NCBI GenBank assembly: GCA_035967975.1
Contig: JAWQFQ010000008.1
Coordinates: 28,766-92,765, forward strand
Source of the DNA: Scytonema sp035967975
GTDB taxonomy: Bacteria > Cyanobacteriota > Cyanobacteriia > Cyanobacteriales > Nostocaceae
DNA: 64,000 bases
Direction of reading: 5' to 3'
The notes beneath the pieces were generated by a model. The model was not told the origin of the DNA, searched no databases, and was given only the letters and a program-made list of their open reading frames with translations. This document shows positions 24,385 to 33,539 of this stretch, piece by piece; positions within the stretch are counted from its first letter, which is position 1; every line of letters starts with the position of its first letter. Made by a program: the position numbers and the translations under genes.

Positions 24385-25935
24385 TTGCCCATTGCCCATT
24401 CTCTTATGCTCAAACTGAAAAATCTTTTCTTTCACTTACTTAGTATATTTCTTATTGCTGGTTTTATACTTGCCATCAGATTTAAACCAATAACTACAAC
24501 TTTTGAATTTGACTATGATGAGGGTTTAAACTTAATTAAAACACTTCTTTACTCAAAAGGGCTGTCTCTTTATACCCAGATTTGGAATGACCAACCACCT
24601 CTTTTTACGGTTATTCTATCATATTGGTTTCGTGTATTTGGTCAATCAGTTGTTGCTGCACGCTTCTTGATATTGCTATTTTCGGCAACATTACTATGGT
24701 GCTTTTATCAAATTGTCCGTCGTGACCTTGGAACTATACCAGCAGTTTTAGCCACGCTTTTACTTTTTTCGTCATGGGTATATATTCGTTTGAGTATGTC
24801 GGTCATGATTGGAATTCCATCCATTGCACTAGCAATGCTTTCAATTTATTTTTTACGTCTTTACAAAGAAAATCACCAAAAATATTTGATGATTTTATCT
24901 GGAATTTTTTTAGCAATCTCTTTACAAACAAAACTCTTTACTTCCTTTCTCGCACCTTTAATGTTCTTTGATATCTTTAATTGGAGATGGCGAGAAATTT
25001 GTCTAAATCAAAAGCAGGGGAGAGACCAATACTGCTCGGTTGAACGAAAACAAGAAACCGGGTTTCTTGGAGAAACCCGGTTTCTGAGACCTGGGAGAGA
25101 CTGGTTCTATACTCTTGTTTGTTGGTTGGGTAGTTTTGGTATTATTTATATTGTCGTTGGATTACTGTTTCAGCAATTTTTTCATTACGACCAGATAGTT
25201 CAATCTCATTTAGAACAGCCAATTAGAAAAGGAGAATTATTTTTTAATAATATTGGCTACGTAAGTTATATACTTGCTCAAGATTATGATTATATATTTC
25301 TAGGTTGTGTTGGGTTCTTGGTGGTTCTTTTCAAAAAACTAAGAAGTGGTCTTTTTCCTTTAAGTTGGTTTGTCGCTTCTGCGTTTATTCTCCTCAATCA
25401 CAAACCGATTTGGTATCATTACTATCTCTTGCTTTCTATTCCTACCTGTTGGCTGGCTGCTTATGGAATAGCTTTCTTGCTTGACTCGATCCCTAAGGGT
25501 TTGAAGTCATGGAACATCAAAATGCTCATTTGTCCTTGTGTCGTTGTCATACTCTTCATAGTGTTGGCGATCGCAACTCCCACTAGTCCTAAGGGAACAC
25601 CTCCTAAAGATTTGGAAGTCTCCAAGCTTATCTTTAAATACAAAAATTCTACCCAATGGGTATTTACAGATCGTCCTATGTATGCATTTAATGCTGATTT
25701 GCGTGTTCCTCCAGAAATAGCCGTCATGTCCTATAAAAGACTTAACTCAGGAAATTTAACATCCAAAGAACTCCTTGCTGTCTTGCAGAATTACCACCCC
25801 GAACAAATTGTACTTGACAGATGGGCTGCTCAAATCAAAAGCGATCGCCAACTCATGGCTTACATCAATCAAAAATATTTAAAAATTTACACGAATGAAA
25901 AAGGTACGGTAGAACATTATATACTATTAGAGTAA
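24385..25935 (+). CDS. GT39 family (ArnT/PMT-like) membrane glycosyltransferase with a repeat inserted in frame, 516 aa
   Basis: The first outer loop carries FDYDEGLNLIKTLLYSKG with the Asp-Glu pair of GT39/ArnT enzymes, then QIWNDQPPLFTVILSYWF. About ten to eleven membrane segments follow. It would move a sugar from a polyprenyl-phosphate donor to a surface acceptor. Residues about 223-234 (QETGFLGETRFL) come from a perfect CCGGGTTTCT palindrome placed inside the gene in frame, in a cytoplasmic or loop region. The protein still reads through and looks intact. Last gene of the block. Confidence 0.85.
   Translation: MPIAHSLMLKLKNLFFHLLSIFLIAGFILAIRFKPITTTFEFDYDEGLNLIKTLLYSKGLSLYTQIWNDQPPLFTVILSYWFRVFGQSVVAARFLILLFSATLLWCFYQIVRRDLGTIPAVLATLLLFSSWVYIRLSMSVMIGIPSIALAMLSIYFLRLYKENHQKYLMILSGIFLAISLQTKLFTSFLAPLMFFDIFNWRWREICLNQKQGRDQYCSVERKQETGFLGETRFLRPGRDWFYTLVCWLGSFGIIYIVVGLLFQQFFHYDQIVQSHLEQPIRKGELFFNNIGYVSYILAQDYDYIFLGCVGFLVVLFKKLRSGLFPLSWFVASAFILLNHKPIWYHYYLLLSIPTCWLAAYGIAFLLDSIPKGLKSWNIKMLICPCVVVILFIVLAIATPTSPKGTPPKDLEVSKLIFKYKNSTQWVFTDRPMYAFNADLRVPPEIAVMSYKRLNSGNLTSKELLAVLQNYHPEQIVLDRWAAQIKSDRQLMAYINQKYLKIYTNEKGTVEHYILLE
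25053..25085. repeat. Perfect 15-bp palindrome of the CCGGGTTTCT family inside a gene
   Basis: AGAAACCGGGTTTCT (25053-25067) and AGAAACCCGGTTTCT (25071-25085) are exact inverses around TGG. It is the same family as the intergenic hairpins at 4321, 27804 and 56708, but here it is within a coding region and keeps the frame. Confidence 0.9.
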
Positions 25936-26160
25936 CTCTGTATCTCGACTTACTATTTTTCTTTTCTTCACAGTTTCTTTAAATACAACGCTTATTTTAT
26001 AAGTAAGATTTAATGATGAGTGTAGGAAAGATACGAATTTTTCTATAAAATGTTTTTATTTGATCATGCTAAAAATACTTAAAATATGTAGTTTATCTAA
26101 CTCTAAACAAATTCAGTACTTATACTGAGACCATACCTACTTAATTTAGAATATAAAAGA

Positions 26161-26279
26161 ACTAACGCAATCCTCAGTTGTTCGTAAAAAATTTGAGTAG
26201 TTAATTGCTAATTACTTTTTTACGATTAGCCATTAGCTGTTAGCAGTCCTTACGAAAATTTTACATTTCATTCCATTAG
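26161..26279. repeat. Dispersed repeat R2, copy A
   Basis: Contains TTCGTAAAAAATTTGAGTAG, an arm of GTTAATTGCTAATT, TTTTTTACGATTAGCCATTAG and CAGTCCTTACGAAAATTTTAC, matching the copy at 26626-26762. Together they take up much of the 910-bp gene-free stretch 25936-26845, which otherwise shows AT-rich DNA only. Confidence 0.75.
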
Positions 26280-26625
26280 AAAATAACTCAATAATTTTTT
26301 CTTAACAAAAGAAAAAACTATATAAACTTTGCTTGCGTCTACCTGTTCAATCGAAGGACAATAAGGGCACACTTTAGTTAAAAGGGTAACTACATTTCCA
26401 GAACTCCTATAACTTTTAACTATAGGATATGCTGGATCACAAATGAAAATAATACGTATATCGAACAGTACGAGTACAAATGATTGACTGCACTCTACCT
26501 TTATGTTAGTAGTGCGTTTTCAAAGCTAGATTATAAAGAGTTGTTTTAAACCTTTCTAATTTATCGGCTTAATATTTATATTTTTGTTAATTTGATTCAA
26601 ATTTTTAAGATTAACAAAAAACGAC

Positions 26626-26762
26626 TATAGCAATCTTAAATCATTCGTAAAAAATTTGAGTAGCTAATAGCTAATAGCTAATAGCTAATTGATTTTTTAC
26701 CATTAGTAATTAGCTATTAGCAGTCCTCAAGAAAATTTTATATTTCATTTAGGACCGCTATA
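26626..26762. repeat. Dispersed repeat R2, copy B, 137 bp with TATAGC/GCTATA ends
   Basis: Starts TATAGCAATCTTAAATCATT and ends CATTTAGGACCGCTATA; the ends are imperfect inverse over about 30 bp. The centre is a hairpin made of heptamer copies (TAATAGC arms facing GCTATTAG arms) around TTTTTTACC. A right-end copy is at 61838-61962. Confidence 0.8.
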
Positions 26763-26845
26763 AGTATCTAATTTTTAGAAAAATTTTGTAACAATTTACT
26801 GTCAGAGATATCACTGACGGTTTCACCAGTGAAGGAGCAGGCAAA

Positions 26846-27766
26846 GTGGAAAGCAATAAGTCGTATGTTTGGTCGCAAGGAGTATTGATTGCCTTAGTTG
26901 CATTATGTGGCAGTTTTAGTATTGGTTTGGTAATGCCGATCAATCCTAATGCCTCCAAGAATGGAACTTCACAAACCATTGATTTAAAAGAGGTAGCTGT
27001 TAATACAGGAACTCAACAGCGGATTGAGAAATTTAAGACGACAATGCTAGTAACTTGGCAGAATGAAGCAAGAGCCAAGGGTCTTTCTCAGGAGGTCCCA
27101 CCGCGCTTTCACGGCGTAACTCTCAACAGTGCAAATAAGATTTCAGGTGAAAAAGTCATTGCTCTGACATTTGATGACGGTCCCTGGCCCGGATCTACAG
27201 AACAGATATTGAATATACTGAAAAAGAATAATATAAAAGCTACATTCTTTATTGTCGGGCAGATGTTGAAGGCACATCCCGATTTAGGGAAAAAAATAGT
27301 AGAGGAAGGTCATGTGATTGCCAATCACACATGGCATCACTGGTATCATTATTTCAATCCAAAAGCAGCAGCATTTGAAATTGATAAAACATCAGACTTG
27401 ATTTATCAAATCACTGGTGCGAAAACAACTTTATTCAGACCGCCTGGAGGAATGCTTCATAATGGCTTGGCTGCTTATGCAAAAAATAAAGATTACACTG
27501 TCGTTATGTGGTCTGCTGATTCTCTAGATTACAAACGCCCTACTGTATCAAGGTTAGTTAATAACGTGATGAAGAATTCCAAACCCGGTGGAATTATACT
27601 CTTGCATGATGGTGGTGGTAATCGTAAAAGCACTGTGGATGCTCTCCCACAGCTTATCAGTCAATATAAAAAGCAGGGCTATCGCTTTGTCACTGTCCCA
27701 GAACTGTTAGAAATCGAAGACAAAAGCTTAAAGTTGGCGGAAGCGAAAAAAAGTAAAAGTAAATAG
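26846..27766 (+). CDS. Polysaccharide deacetylase (NodB-homology), membrane-anchored, 306 aa
   Basis: Carbohydrate esterase 4 enzyme that removes N-acetyl groups from surface glycans or peptidoglycan. An N-terminal hydrophobic anchor (about 12-30) puts the catalytic domain outside the cytoplasm. Motif 1 is TFDDGPWPG with Asp110 and Asp111, motif 2 is NHTWHHW (HxxxH zinc ligands), motif 3 is RPPGGM, and the last is LLHDGGGNR. All catalytic residues are present. GTG start at 26846. A convergent hairpin separates it from the glutamate synthase gene. Confidence 0.93.
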   Translation: MESNKSYVWSQGVLIALVALCGSFSIGLVMPINPNASKNGTSQTIDLKEVAVNTGTQQRIEKFKTTMLVTWQNEARAKGLSQEVPPRFHGVTLNSANKISGEKVIALTFDDGPWPGSTEQILNILKKNNIKATFFIVGQMLKAHPDLGKKIVEEGHVIANHTWHHWYHYFNPKAAAFEIDKTSDLIYQITGAKTTLFRPPGGMLHNGLAAYAKNKDYTVVMWSADSLDYKRPTVSRLVNNVMKNSKPGGIILLHDGGGNRKSTVDALPQLISQYKKQGYRFVTVPELLEIEDKSLKLAEAKKSKSK

Positions 27767-27803
27767 GTCTGCTTGCAATACGGTTTGGATAAGTACGCGG
27801 ATC

Positions 27804-27836
27804 AGAAACCCGGTATCTCACAGATACCGGGTTTCT
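27804..27836. terminator. Bidirectional terminator-like palindrome between convergent genes
   Basis: AGAAACCCGGTATCTC and its inverse GATACCGGGTTTCT form a hairpin followed by TTTAG. It lies between the deacetylase (+) and glutamate synthase (-) stops and is almost identical to the one at 4321-4352. Confidence 0.75.
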
Positions 27837-27881
27837 TTAGTCGCCATTACCGTTAAACAAAAGTATTGGGTGTCAACGGTA

Positions 27882-30800
27882 CTACACAGAGCTCAGCTGT
27901 TTTTCTTCAACAGCTTGGGAATTTGTTTCCGGATTATCCGCTTCTGAAGGTGGAACCAATTGCCAAAACTTGGGTAAGAATTCTTGCCAATTGTCTAGAA
28001 TTATCTTCGCTTTTTGTGAACTAGTGCGTTCAGCATGAGCTTGGATTAACTCTTTCAATTGTTTTTCCCCTGCGTTCGTTATAACTCGCTGGATTTTGAC
28101 AATTTCCCGGTTGACTAACTCAGGGAAAATACCATCTTCATCCAGGAAGTAGCCAAGTCCGCCAGTCATTCCAGCCGCTACGTTGCGCCCGACTTTGCCA
28201 AGGACGACAATAATACCACCAGTCATGTACTCGCAGCAGTGATCGCCTGCGCCCTCAATGACAGCAGTTCCTTTGGAGTTACGCACTGCGAAGCGTTCTC
28301 CAGCCAAACCATTAGCAAACAAGACGCCACCGGTTGCACCGTAAAGGCAGGTATTGCCAATTATCACATTTTGTGCTGAGTCATAGGTAGCATCTGCTGG
28401 GGGTTTGATGATGATTTCACCACCGTTCATCCCCTTACCCACGTAGTCATTGGCTTCTCCTTCCAAGGTTAAAATCATACCGGGGAGATTAAATGCACCA
28501 AAGCTTTGTCCAACGCTTCCTGTAAAGTTCAGGTTGATCTGTCCTTCAAAACCGTTGTCTCCATACTGAGATGCGATCGCCCCTGCTAGGCGAGTACCTA
28601 CTGTTCTATCAGTGTTGACTACCGCCGCTGTTTTAGTAACAGTAGACTGATTTTGAATAGCGGCTTGGATGTCTGGGTCAGCTAATAATTGGTCATCCAA
28701 AACAACACCGTTGCTGTGGACTTCTTCGTGTACCAACCAGTTGCGGTTTTCGCTTGTATCTGGTAGTTGTAGCAAGCAGTTGAGATTGAGAGAGTGGGTC
28801 TTGGTGAGTTCCACATTCTCGCGCATTGTCAATAAATCGGCTCGTCCGATGATTTCTGATAGTGAACGATAGCCGAGTCTTGCCAAGAGGCTGCGGACTT
28901 CTTCAGCGATAAAGTAGAAAAAGTTCACCACATGTTCTGGTATTCCAGAAAACCTCTGCCGCAGTTCTTCTTTCTGCGAGGCGACACCCACAGGACAATT
29001 GTTGGTGTGGCAAATCCGAGCCATAATACACCCTTCAGCAATCATGGCGATGGAACCGAAGCCAAATTCTTCTGCTCCCATCAACGCACCCATTACCACA
29101 TCCCAACCAGTTTTGAGACCGCCATCGACCCGTAAAATCACTCGATCGCGCAGGTTGTTTTCCATCAACACGCGATGCACTTCGCTCAATCCGAGTTCCC
29201 ACGGTGAACCCGCGTGCTTAATAGAACTCAATGGAGAAGCGCCTGTACCACCATCGTGACCGGAAATTTGGATAATATCGGCGTTTGCTTTCGCCACACC
29301 AGCCGCGATAGTACCGATACCAATTTCTGCAACCAACTTCACCGATACTTGGGCTTTGGGGTTGATTTGGTGCAGGTCAAAAATCAGCTGAGCTAAATCT
29401 TCAATTGAATAAATATCGTGGTGCGGTGGTGGTGAAATCAGAGTCACTCCGGGTTTGGAACGGCGTAACATTGCGATGTAGGGGCTGACCTTTTTCCCTG
29501 GTAGCTGTCCGCCTTCACCAGGTTTTGCACCTTGGGCGATTTTAATTTCAATTTGTTTAGCACTCATCAAGTACTCTGGCGTTACACCAAAGCGTCCCGA
29601 CGCCACTTGTTTGATAGCACTCGAAGCTGTGTCTTTGTTTCGCAATCCTTTTAAGTGTGGTAGAGTCGGCGAGTGACCTTCGTTGACATCATCTAACACT
29701 TTATAACGAACTGGGTCTTCACCACCTTCCCCAGAGTTGGATTTACCGCCAAGGCGGTTCATGGCTATTGCTAAAGTTTCGTGTGCTTCTCTTGACAGGG
29801 CTCCCAAAGACATACCGCCCGTACAAAAGCGTTTGACAATGTCGCTGACTGACTCCACTTCTTCAATTGGTACAGGCGAAAGCGAACTTTGGAAGTCGAG
29901 CAAATCCCGCAACGCCGTTACAGGTCTATTTTGCAGATACTTCTTATAAACCTCATAGTGGTCGTAAGCTGAGGTATCAGCTTTTTGCTGATAGCTTACT
30001 GCTTTATGCAACGCTTTTGCCAACTCTGGGCTGTTCATGTGGTATTCACCGTTAGGACGGTAATTAACAAACCCAAGGTTTTCTAATTTTTTAGTAGTTA
30101 ATTCTGGGAAAGCCTTGCTGTGGAAAGCAAGAACTTCTTGCGCCAGTTCTTCTATGCTCAGACCACCCACACGGGAAGTTGTACCACGGAATCCCAGTTC
30201 TACTAAATCTGGACCAATCCCAATGGCTTCAAAGATTTGTGCTGCTTGGTAGCTGGTAATCAAAGAAATTCCCATTTTAGAGAGAATTTTCAGCAAACCA
30301 CCTTTTATTGCTTTGCGATAGTTTTCTACAGCTTGTTCCAAACTAACGCTGGCAATTTTGCCCCTTTCCATAAATTGTTGGGTTTTGGGGTCAAACCACC
30401 AATTACGTACTGTTTCCAGCGCCATGTATGGGCAAACTGCAGCTGCACCATAGCCAATTAAGCAAGCAAAGTGGTGGGTGCTCCAGCACTGTGCTGTGCT
30501 GACAACTAGGGATGCTTTCATCCGCAAACCTTCACGGATGAGGTGATGGTGTACTGCACCGACAGCCAACAAAGGCGGAATGTAAGTGTATTGTGTACCG
30601 ATTTCGCTTTCACTAGAGCCGGATAAGTTGCGATCGCTCAGTATGAGAATTTTCGCCCCTGCTTTCACCGATTCCGCCGCTTGTGCTTGTAATGCTTTGA
30701 CAGCCGCTTTTAATCCTTGTGGACCTTTAGCAATTTCAAACAGAGTTGATAATTCAGCCGTAGCAAATCCTGACAGCTTAATAGTCTCTAATTCCTCTGG

Positions 30801-32585
30801 TAACAAGACTGGAGATTCTAGCATCAGTCTACGGGCATATTCTGGCTTGGGATCTAATAAATTTCCCCTTTCACCCAGTTCTACTTTTAGGGACATCACC
30901 AAGCTTTCCCGCAAAGGATCGATAGCTGGGTTTGTCACCTGAGCAAAACGTTGTTTGAAATAGTCATAGAGCAAGTGAGGTTTTTCTGACAACACAGCCA
31001 GTGGAATGTCATCCCCCATACAAAATGTTGCCTCTTTACCGTCCATTGCCATTGGTTGAATTACCATTTCCACATCTTCTGTGGTGTAACCAAAAGCAAC
31101 TTGCTGCTGAAGCAGAGTTTTTCTATCTGGGGGTGTAGGGGAAGAGCCATTCCCGTTCCCATTCACCATTGACCATTGACTATTCCCCAGTTCTTGGCGA
31201 TATTGATGCAACCATTCTCCGTAGGGATGTTGTTTAGCAACGCGCTGTTTGATCTCCCAATTCTTTAGCACCTCTTGGGTTTCCAAATCCACAGCAATCA
31301 TTTGTCCCGGTCCAAGTCTGCCTTTTTCGACAATATTGGCTTCAGGAAATAATACGACACCTGCCTCAGAAGCTACTACAATGTAGTCGTCTTTGGTAAT
31401 GCAATAGCGAGCTGGTCTTAAGCCATTGCGGTCTAGTGCTGCTCCCACTTTCCGCCCATCGCTAAACACTAATAGCGCTGGTCCATCCCATGCTTCTTGC
31501 AGACCACTATAGTATTCGTAGAAATCAACGATTTCAGGATAATTACGCAATTCTGGTTGGTTCTTGTAAGCCTCAGGAACCATAATCATAATGGCTTCCA
31601 AAGGACTGCGTCCAGAATGTACTAGTAATTCAAATACGTTATCAAGTGTTGCTGAGTCGCTGTTGTTGATGTTGACAAACGGCTTCAATTCTTCAAAGCG
31701 ATCGCCCCAGATTGGATGATTCAAACTTGCTTCTCTGGCGGTCATCCAGTTAATATTACCCAGCAAAGTATTGATTTCGCCGTTATGACCTAAAAGTCGC
31801 ATGGGTTGAGCCAGGGGCCACTTTGGCATAGTATTCGTGCTAAAGCGGCGATGATAAGCAACAAAGGCACTTTTATAAGCCGGATTTCTTAAATCCTGAT
31901 AAAAGTCTCCCAACACAGCCGATCTCACCATACCTTTATACACAATGGTGCGGCTAGACAGGGAGCAAAGGTAAACGTCTTCTGACCAGTTTTGATTGAG
32001 TTCACGAACCACTTTGTGAATTCTGCGGCGGGTGATGTAGAGTTCCCGTTCTAATTCATCGCCACTTTTTTTGTCTGAGGTAATAAAAAATTGTTCAATT
32101 TGGGGCTGATTTTCCCGTGCTTGTATTCCTAATAATTGAGGCTGTACTGGGACTACTCGCCAGCCCAGTACAGTCATATTTTCCTCAGAGACAACCTCTT
32201 CGACAATGGCTTTAGCTTTTTGAGATGCTTCCTCATCTTGTGGTAGGAATAACATACCCACTGCAACGTTGTGAGTCGAAGAAAGCTGTATCCCATTTGT
32301 TGCCAAATCCTGTTGGAACAACTCCCAAGGGATAGCTGTCAATACCCCTGCACCATCACCTGAGTCTTGGTCTGCACTACATCCACCTCTATGTTCCAAA
32401 CAGGTCAAAGCTGCTAACGCTTTTTCTAAGATTTCGTGGTTAGCTTGATTTTGGCGATGAGCAATAAAACCCACACCACAAGCATCTCTTTCTTCGACCA
32501 ACCATCTTTGTCCTTGATAATTACACCCTGAGGTAGTATTCAAATGTGCCATTTTCTGTTCTTTATTCATCCTTTTGCTATTCAT
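27882..32585 (-). CDS. gltS: Ferredoxin-dependent glutamate synthase, large enzyme, 1567 aa
   Basis: Makes two glutamates from glutamine and 2-oxoglutarate with electrons from reduced ferredoxin, the main ammonium-assimilation step after GlnA. Domains: class II glutamine amidotransferase from Cys36 (RDACGVGFIAHRQ; the Met-rich leader before it is likely removed), central domain (about 475-780), FMN-binding synthase domain (about 830-1200) with GGEDPVRYK, RRSKPGVTLISPPPHHD and the 3Fe-4S cysteines in CIMARICHTNNCPVGV (about 1180), and the C-terminal GXGXG beta-helix. Length matches the ferredoxin type. Residues about 465-488 (SQWSMVNGNGNGSSPTPPD) come from an inserted repeat. A GT-N10-AC NtcA-like site lies at about 32664-32677. 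Confidence 0.95.
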   Translation of the reverse strand: MNSKRMNKEQKMAHLNTTSGCNYQGQRWLVEERDACGVGFIAHRQNQANHEILEKALAALTCLEHRGGCSADQDSGDGAGVLTAIPWELFQQDLATNGIQLSSTHNVAVGMLFLPQDEEASQKAKAIVEEVVSEENMTVLGWRVVPVQPQLLGIQARENQPQIEQFFITSDKKSGDELERELYITRRRIHKVVRELNQNWSEDVYLCSLSSRTIVYKGMVRSAVLGDFYQDLRNPAYKSAFVAYHRRFSTNTMPKWPLAQPMRLLGHNGEINTLLGNINWMTAREASLNHPIWGDRFEELKPFVNINNSDSATLDNVFELLVHSGRSPLEAIMIMVPEAYKNQPELRNYPEIVDFYEYYSGLQEAWDGPALLVFSDGRKVGAALDRNGLRPARYCITKDDYIVVASEAGVVLFPEANIVEKGRLGPGQMIAVDLETQEVLKNWEIKQRVAKQHPYGEWLHQYRQELGNSQWSMVNGNGNGSSPTPPDRKTLLQQQVAFGYTTEDVEMVIQPMAMDGKEATFCMGDDIPLAVLSEKPHLLYDYFKQRFAQVTNPAIDPLRESLVMSLKVELGERGNLLDPKPEYARRLMLESPVLLPEELETIKLSGFATAELSTLFEIAKGPQGLKAAVKALQAQAAESVKAGAKILILSDRNLSGSSESEIGTQYTYIPPLLAVGAVHHHLIREGLRMKASLVVSTAQCWSTHHFACLIGYGAAAVCPYMALETVRNWWFDPKTQQFMERGKIASVSLEQAVENYRKAIKGGLLKILSKMGISLITSYQAAQIFEAIGIGPDLVELGFRGTTSRVGGLSIEELAQEVLAFHSKAFPELTTKKLENLGFVNYRPNGEYHMNSPELAKALHKAVSYQQKADTSAYDHYEVYKKYLQNRPVTALRDLLDFQSSLSPVPIEEVESVSDIVKRFCTGGMSLGALSREAHETLAIAMNRLGGKSNSGEGGEDPVRYKVLDDVNEGHSPTLPHLKGLRNKDTASSAIKQVASGRFGVTPEYLMSAKQIEIKIAQGAKPGEGGQLPGKKVSPYIAMLRRSKPGVTLISPPPHHDIYSIEDLAQLIFDLHQINPKAQVSVKLVAEIGIGTIAAGVAKANADIIQISGHDGGTGASPLSSIKHAGSPWELGLSEVHRVLMENNLRDRVILRVDGGLKTGWDVVMGALMGAEEFGFGSIAMIAEGCIMARICHTNNCPVGVASQKEELRQRFSGIPEHVVNFFYFIAEEVRSLLARLGYRSLSEIIGRADLLTMRENVELTKTHSLNLNCLLQLPDTSENRNWLVHEEVHSNGVVLDDQLLADPDIQAAIQNQSTVTKTAAVVNTDRTVGTRLAGAIASQYGDNGFEGQINLNFTGSVGQSFGAFNLPGMILTLEGEANDYVGKGMNGGEIIIKPPADATYDSAQNVIIGNTCLYGATGGVLFANGLAGERFAVRNSKGTAVIEGAGDHCCEYMTGGIIVVLGKVGRNVAAGMTGGLGYFLDEDGIFPELVNREIVKIQRVITNAGEKQLKELIQAHAERTSSQKAKIILDNWQEFLPKFWQLVPPSEADNPETNSQAVEEKQLSSV

Positions 32586-33151
32586 AGATAGTCCCTGACG
32601 CCTTGCGTTACAATTTTTACCCCTTCTTTTCTCAGCAGAAAAATTTTTCTAAATGTTCATTTGGTTATGGAAGATACAGAATAACCTAAAATTTAGGGAA
32701 AAAAAATTTTAACTTCAGGTTTTTTCTGTTCAACCCGTGTTAAAATTCTTTCGTTATTTTTATGGGGTTCTCCAGTGTTAGTTTAGCTTTCAGCCCTCTG
32801 CTTTTAGCCCTCTGCTTTCACCTTTCAACTATCAAATCTAGGTAGCGTTATCGGTGTTTAATTATCCTCCTCTATGCGTCTATATAAAGCTCGTAAAAAA
32901 TATCAAAGCTGACTGCTGACGGCTAATATCTGAATGCTTAAACTGCTTCTATAAAGTAAATTATCCTGATTTAGCAATAAATTCAGCGTATTACACTATA
33001 TGCCCATTTGACAATTCCTATTCCTATATATCTCTTGGTTTTTTGGTAGGTTATAACAGAACCGTGCTGCTTATGACGTTATTAGCTTGACCTAACTCAA
33101 TAGCAAGTATGATTTAGTACAGAATTTCACTAGTTCATAGCGTTATAGTCC

Positions 33152-33183
33152 GTAGTTGCGCTTTAGCGCTAAAGCACAACTAC
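33152..33183. repeat. 32-bp palindrome GTAGTTGCGCTTTAGC
   Basis: GTAGTTGCGCTTTAGC is followed by its inverse GCTAAAGCACAACTAC with one mismatch. A common cyanobacterial hairpin repeat. It lies in the 954-bp gene-free stretch 32586-33539, which also holds CTCTGCTTTTAGCC tandem units near 32795-32815. Confidence 0.8.
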
Positions 33184-33289
33184 AAACCTTGGTTACGTAC
33201 GAATTTATGAAATGTGGTACTTAGCATGGAGTATCTCAATTATTCCGCCGCGTGAAAACAACTTAACAGTGTTGTTATCAAGAATAAAC

Positions 33290-33366
33290 GATGAGTAGCA
33301 AAGTCCACAATTGGAAGTTGTGGGTCTTTGACACTTGAGCAGTGCTAAAGTTACGTAGCACTCATC
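33290..33366. other. Structured region with closing stem and two internal hairpins
   Basis: GATGAGTAGC (33290) pairs with GCACTCATC (33358-33366). Inside, AAAGTCCACAA pairs with TTGTGGGTCTTT (33300-33329), and AGTGCTA pairs with TAGCACT (33341-33362). The closing stem and the last hairpin share bases, so they are alternatives. This may be a small RNA, a leader element of the gene at 33540, or a folded repeat. Confidence 0.45.
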
Positions 33367-33539
33367 TTAGAGTTGTTGTCTTTGTAGTAAAATTTCTAGT
33401 TCTCTTTTGAGAGATAAAAAGCCCATATATACAATATCACATTCCTCTGTGGAGCAAAACTTGTGTCATCATTTTTTGATATTGAGAGAAGAAATCAACG
33501 TCCTCTTGTAAATAGTCGTCACGCATCACATCCAAAATT

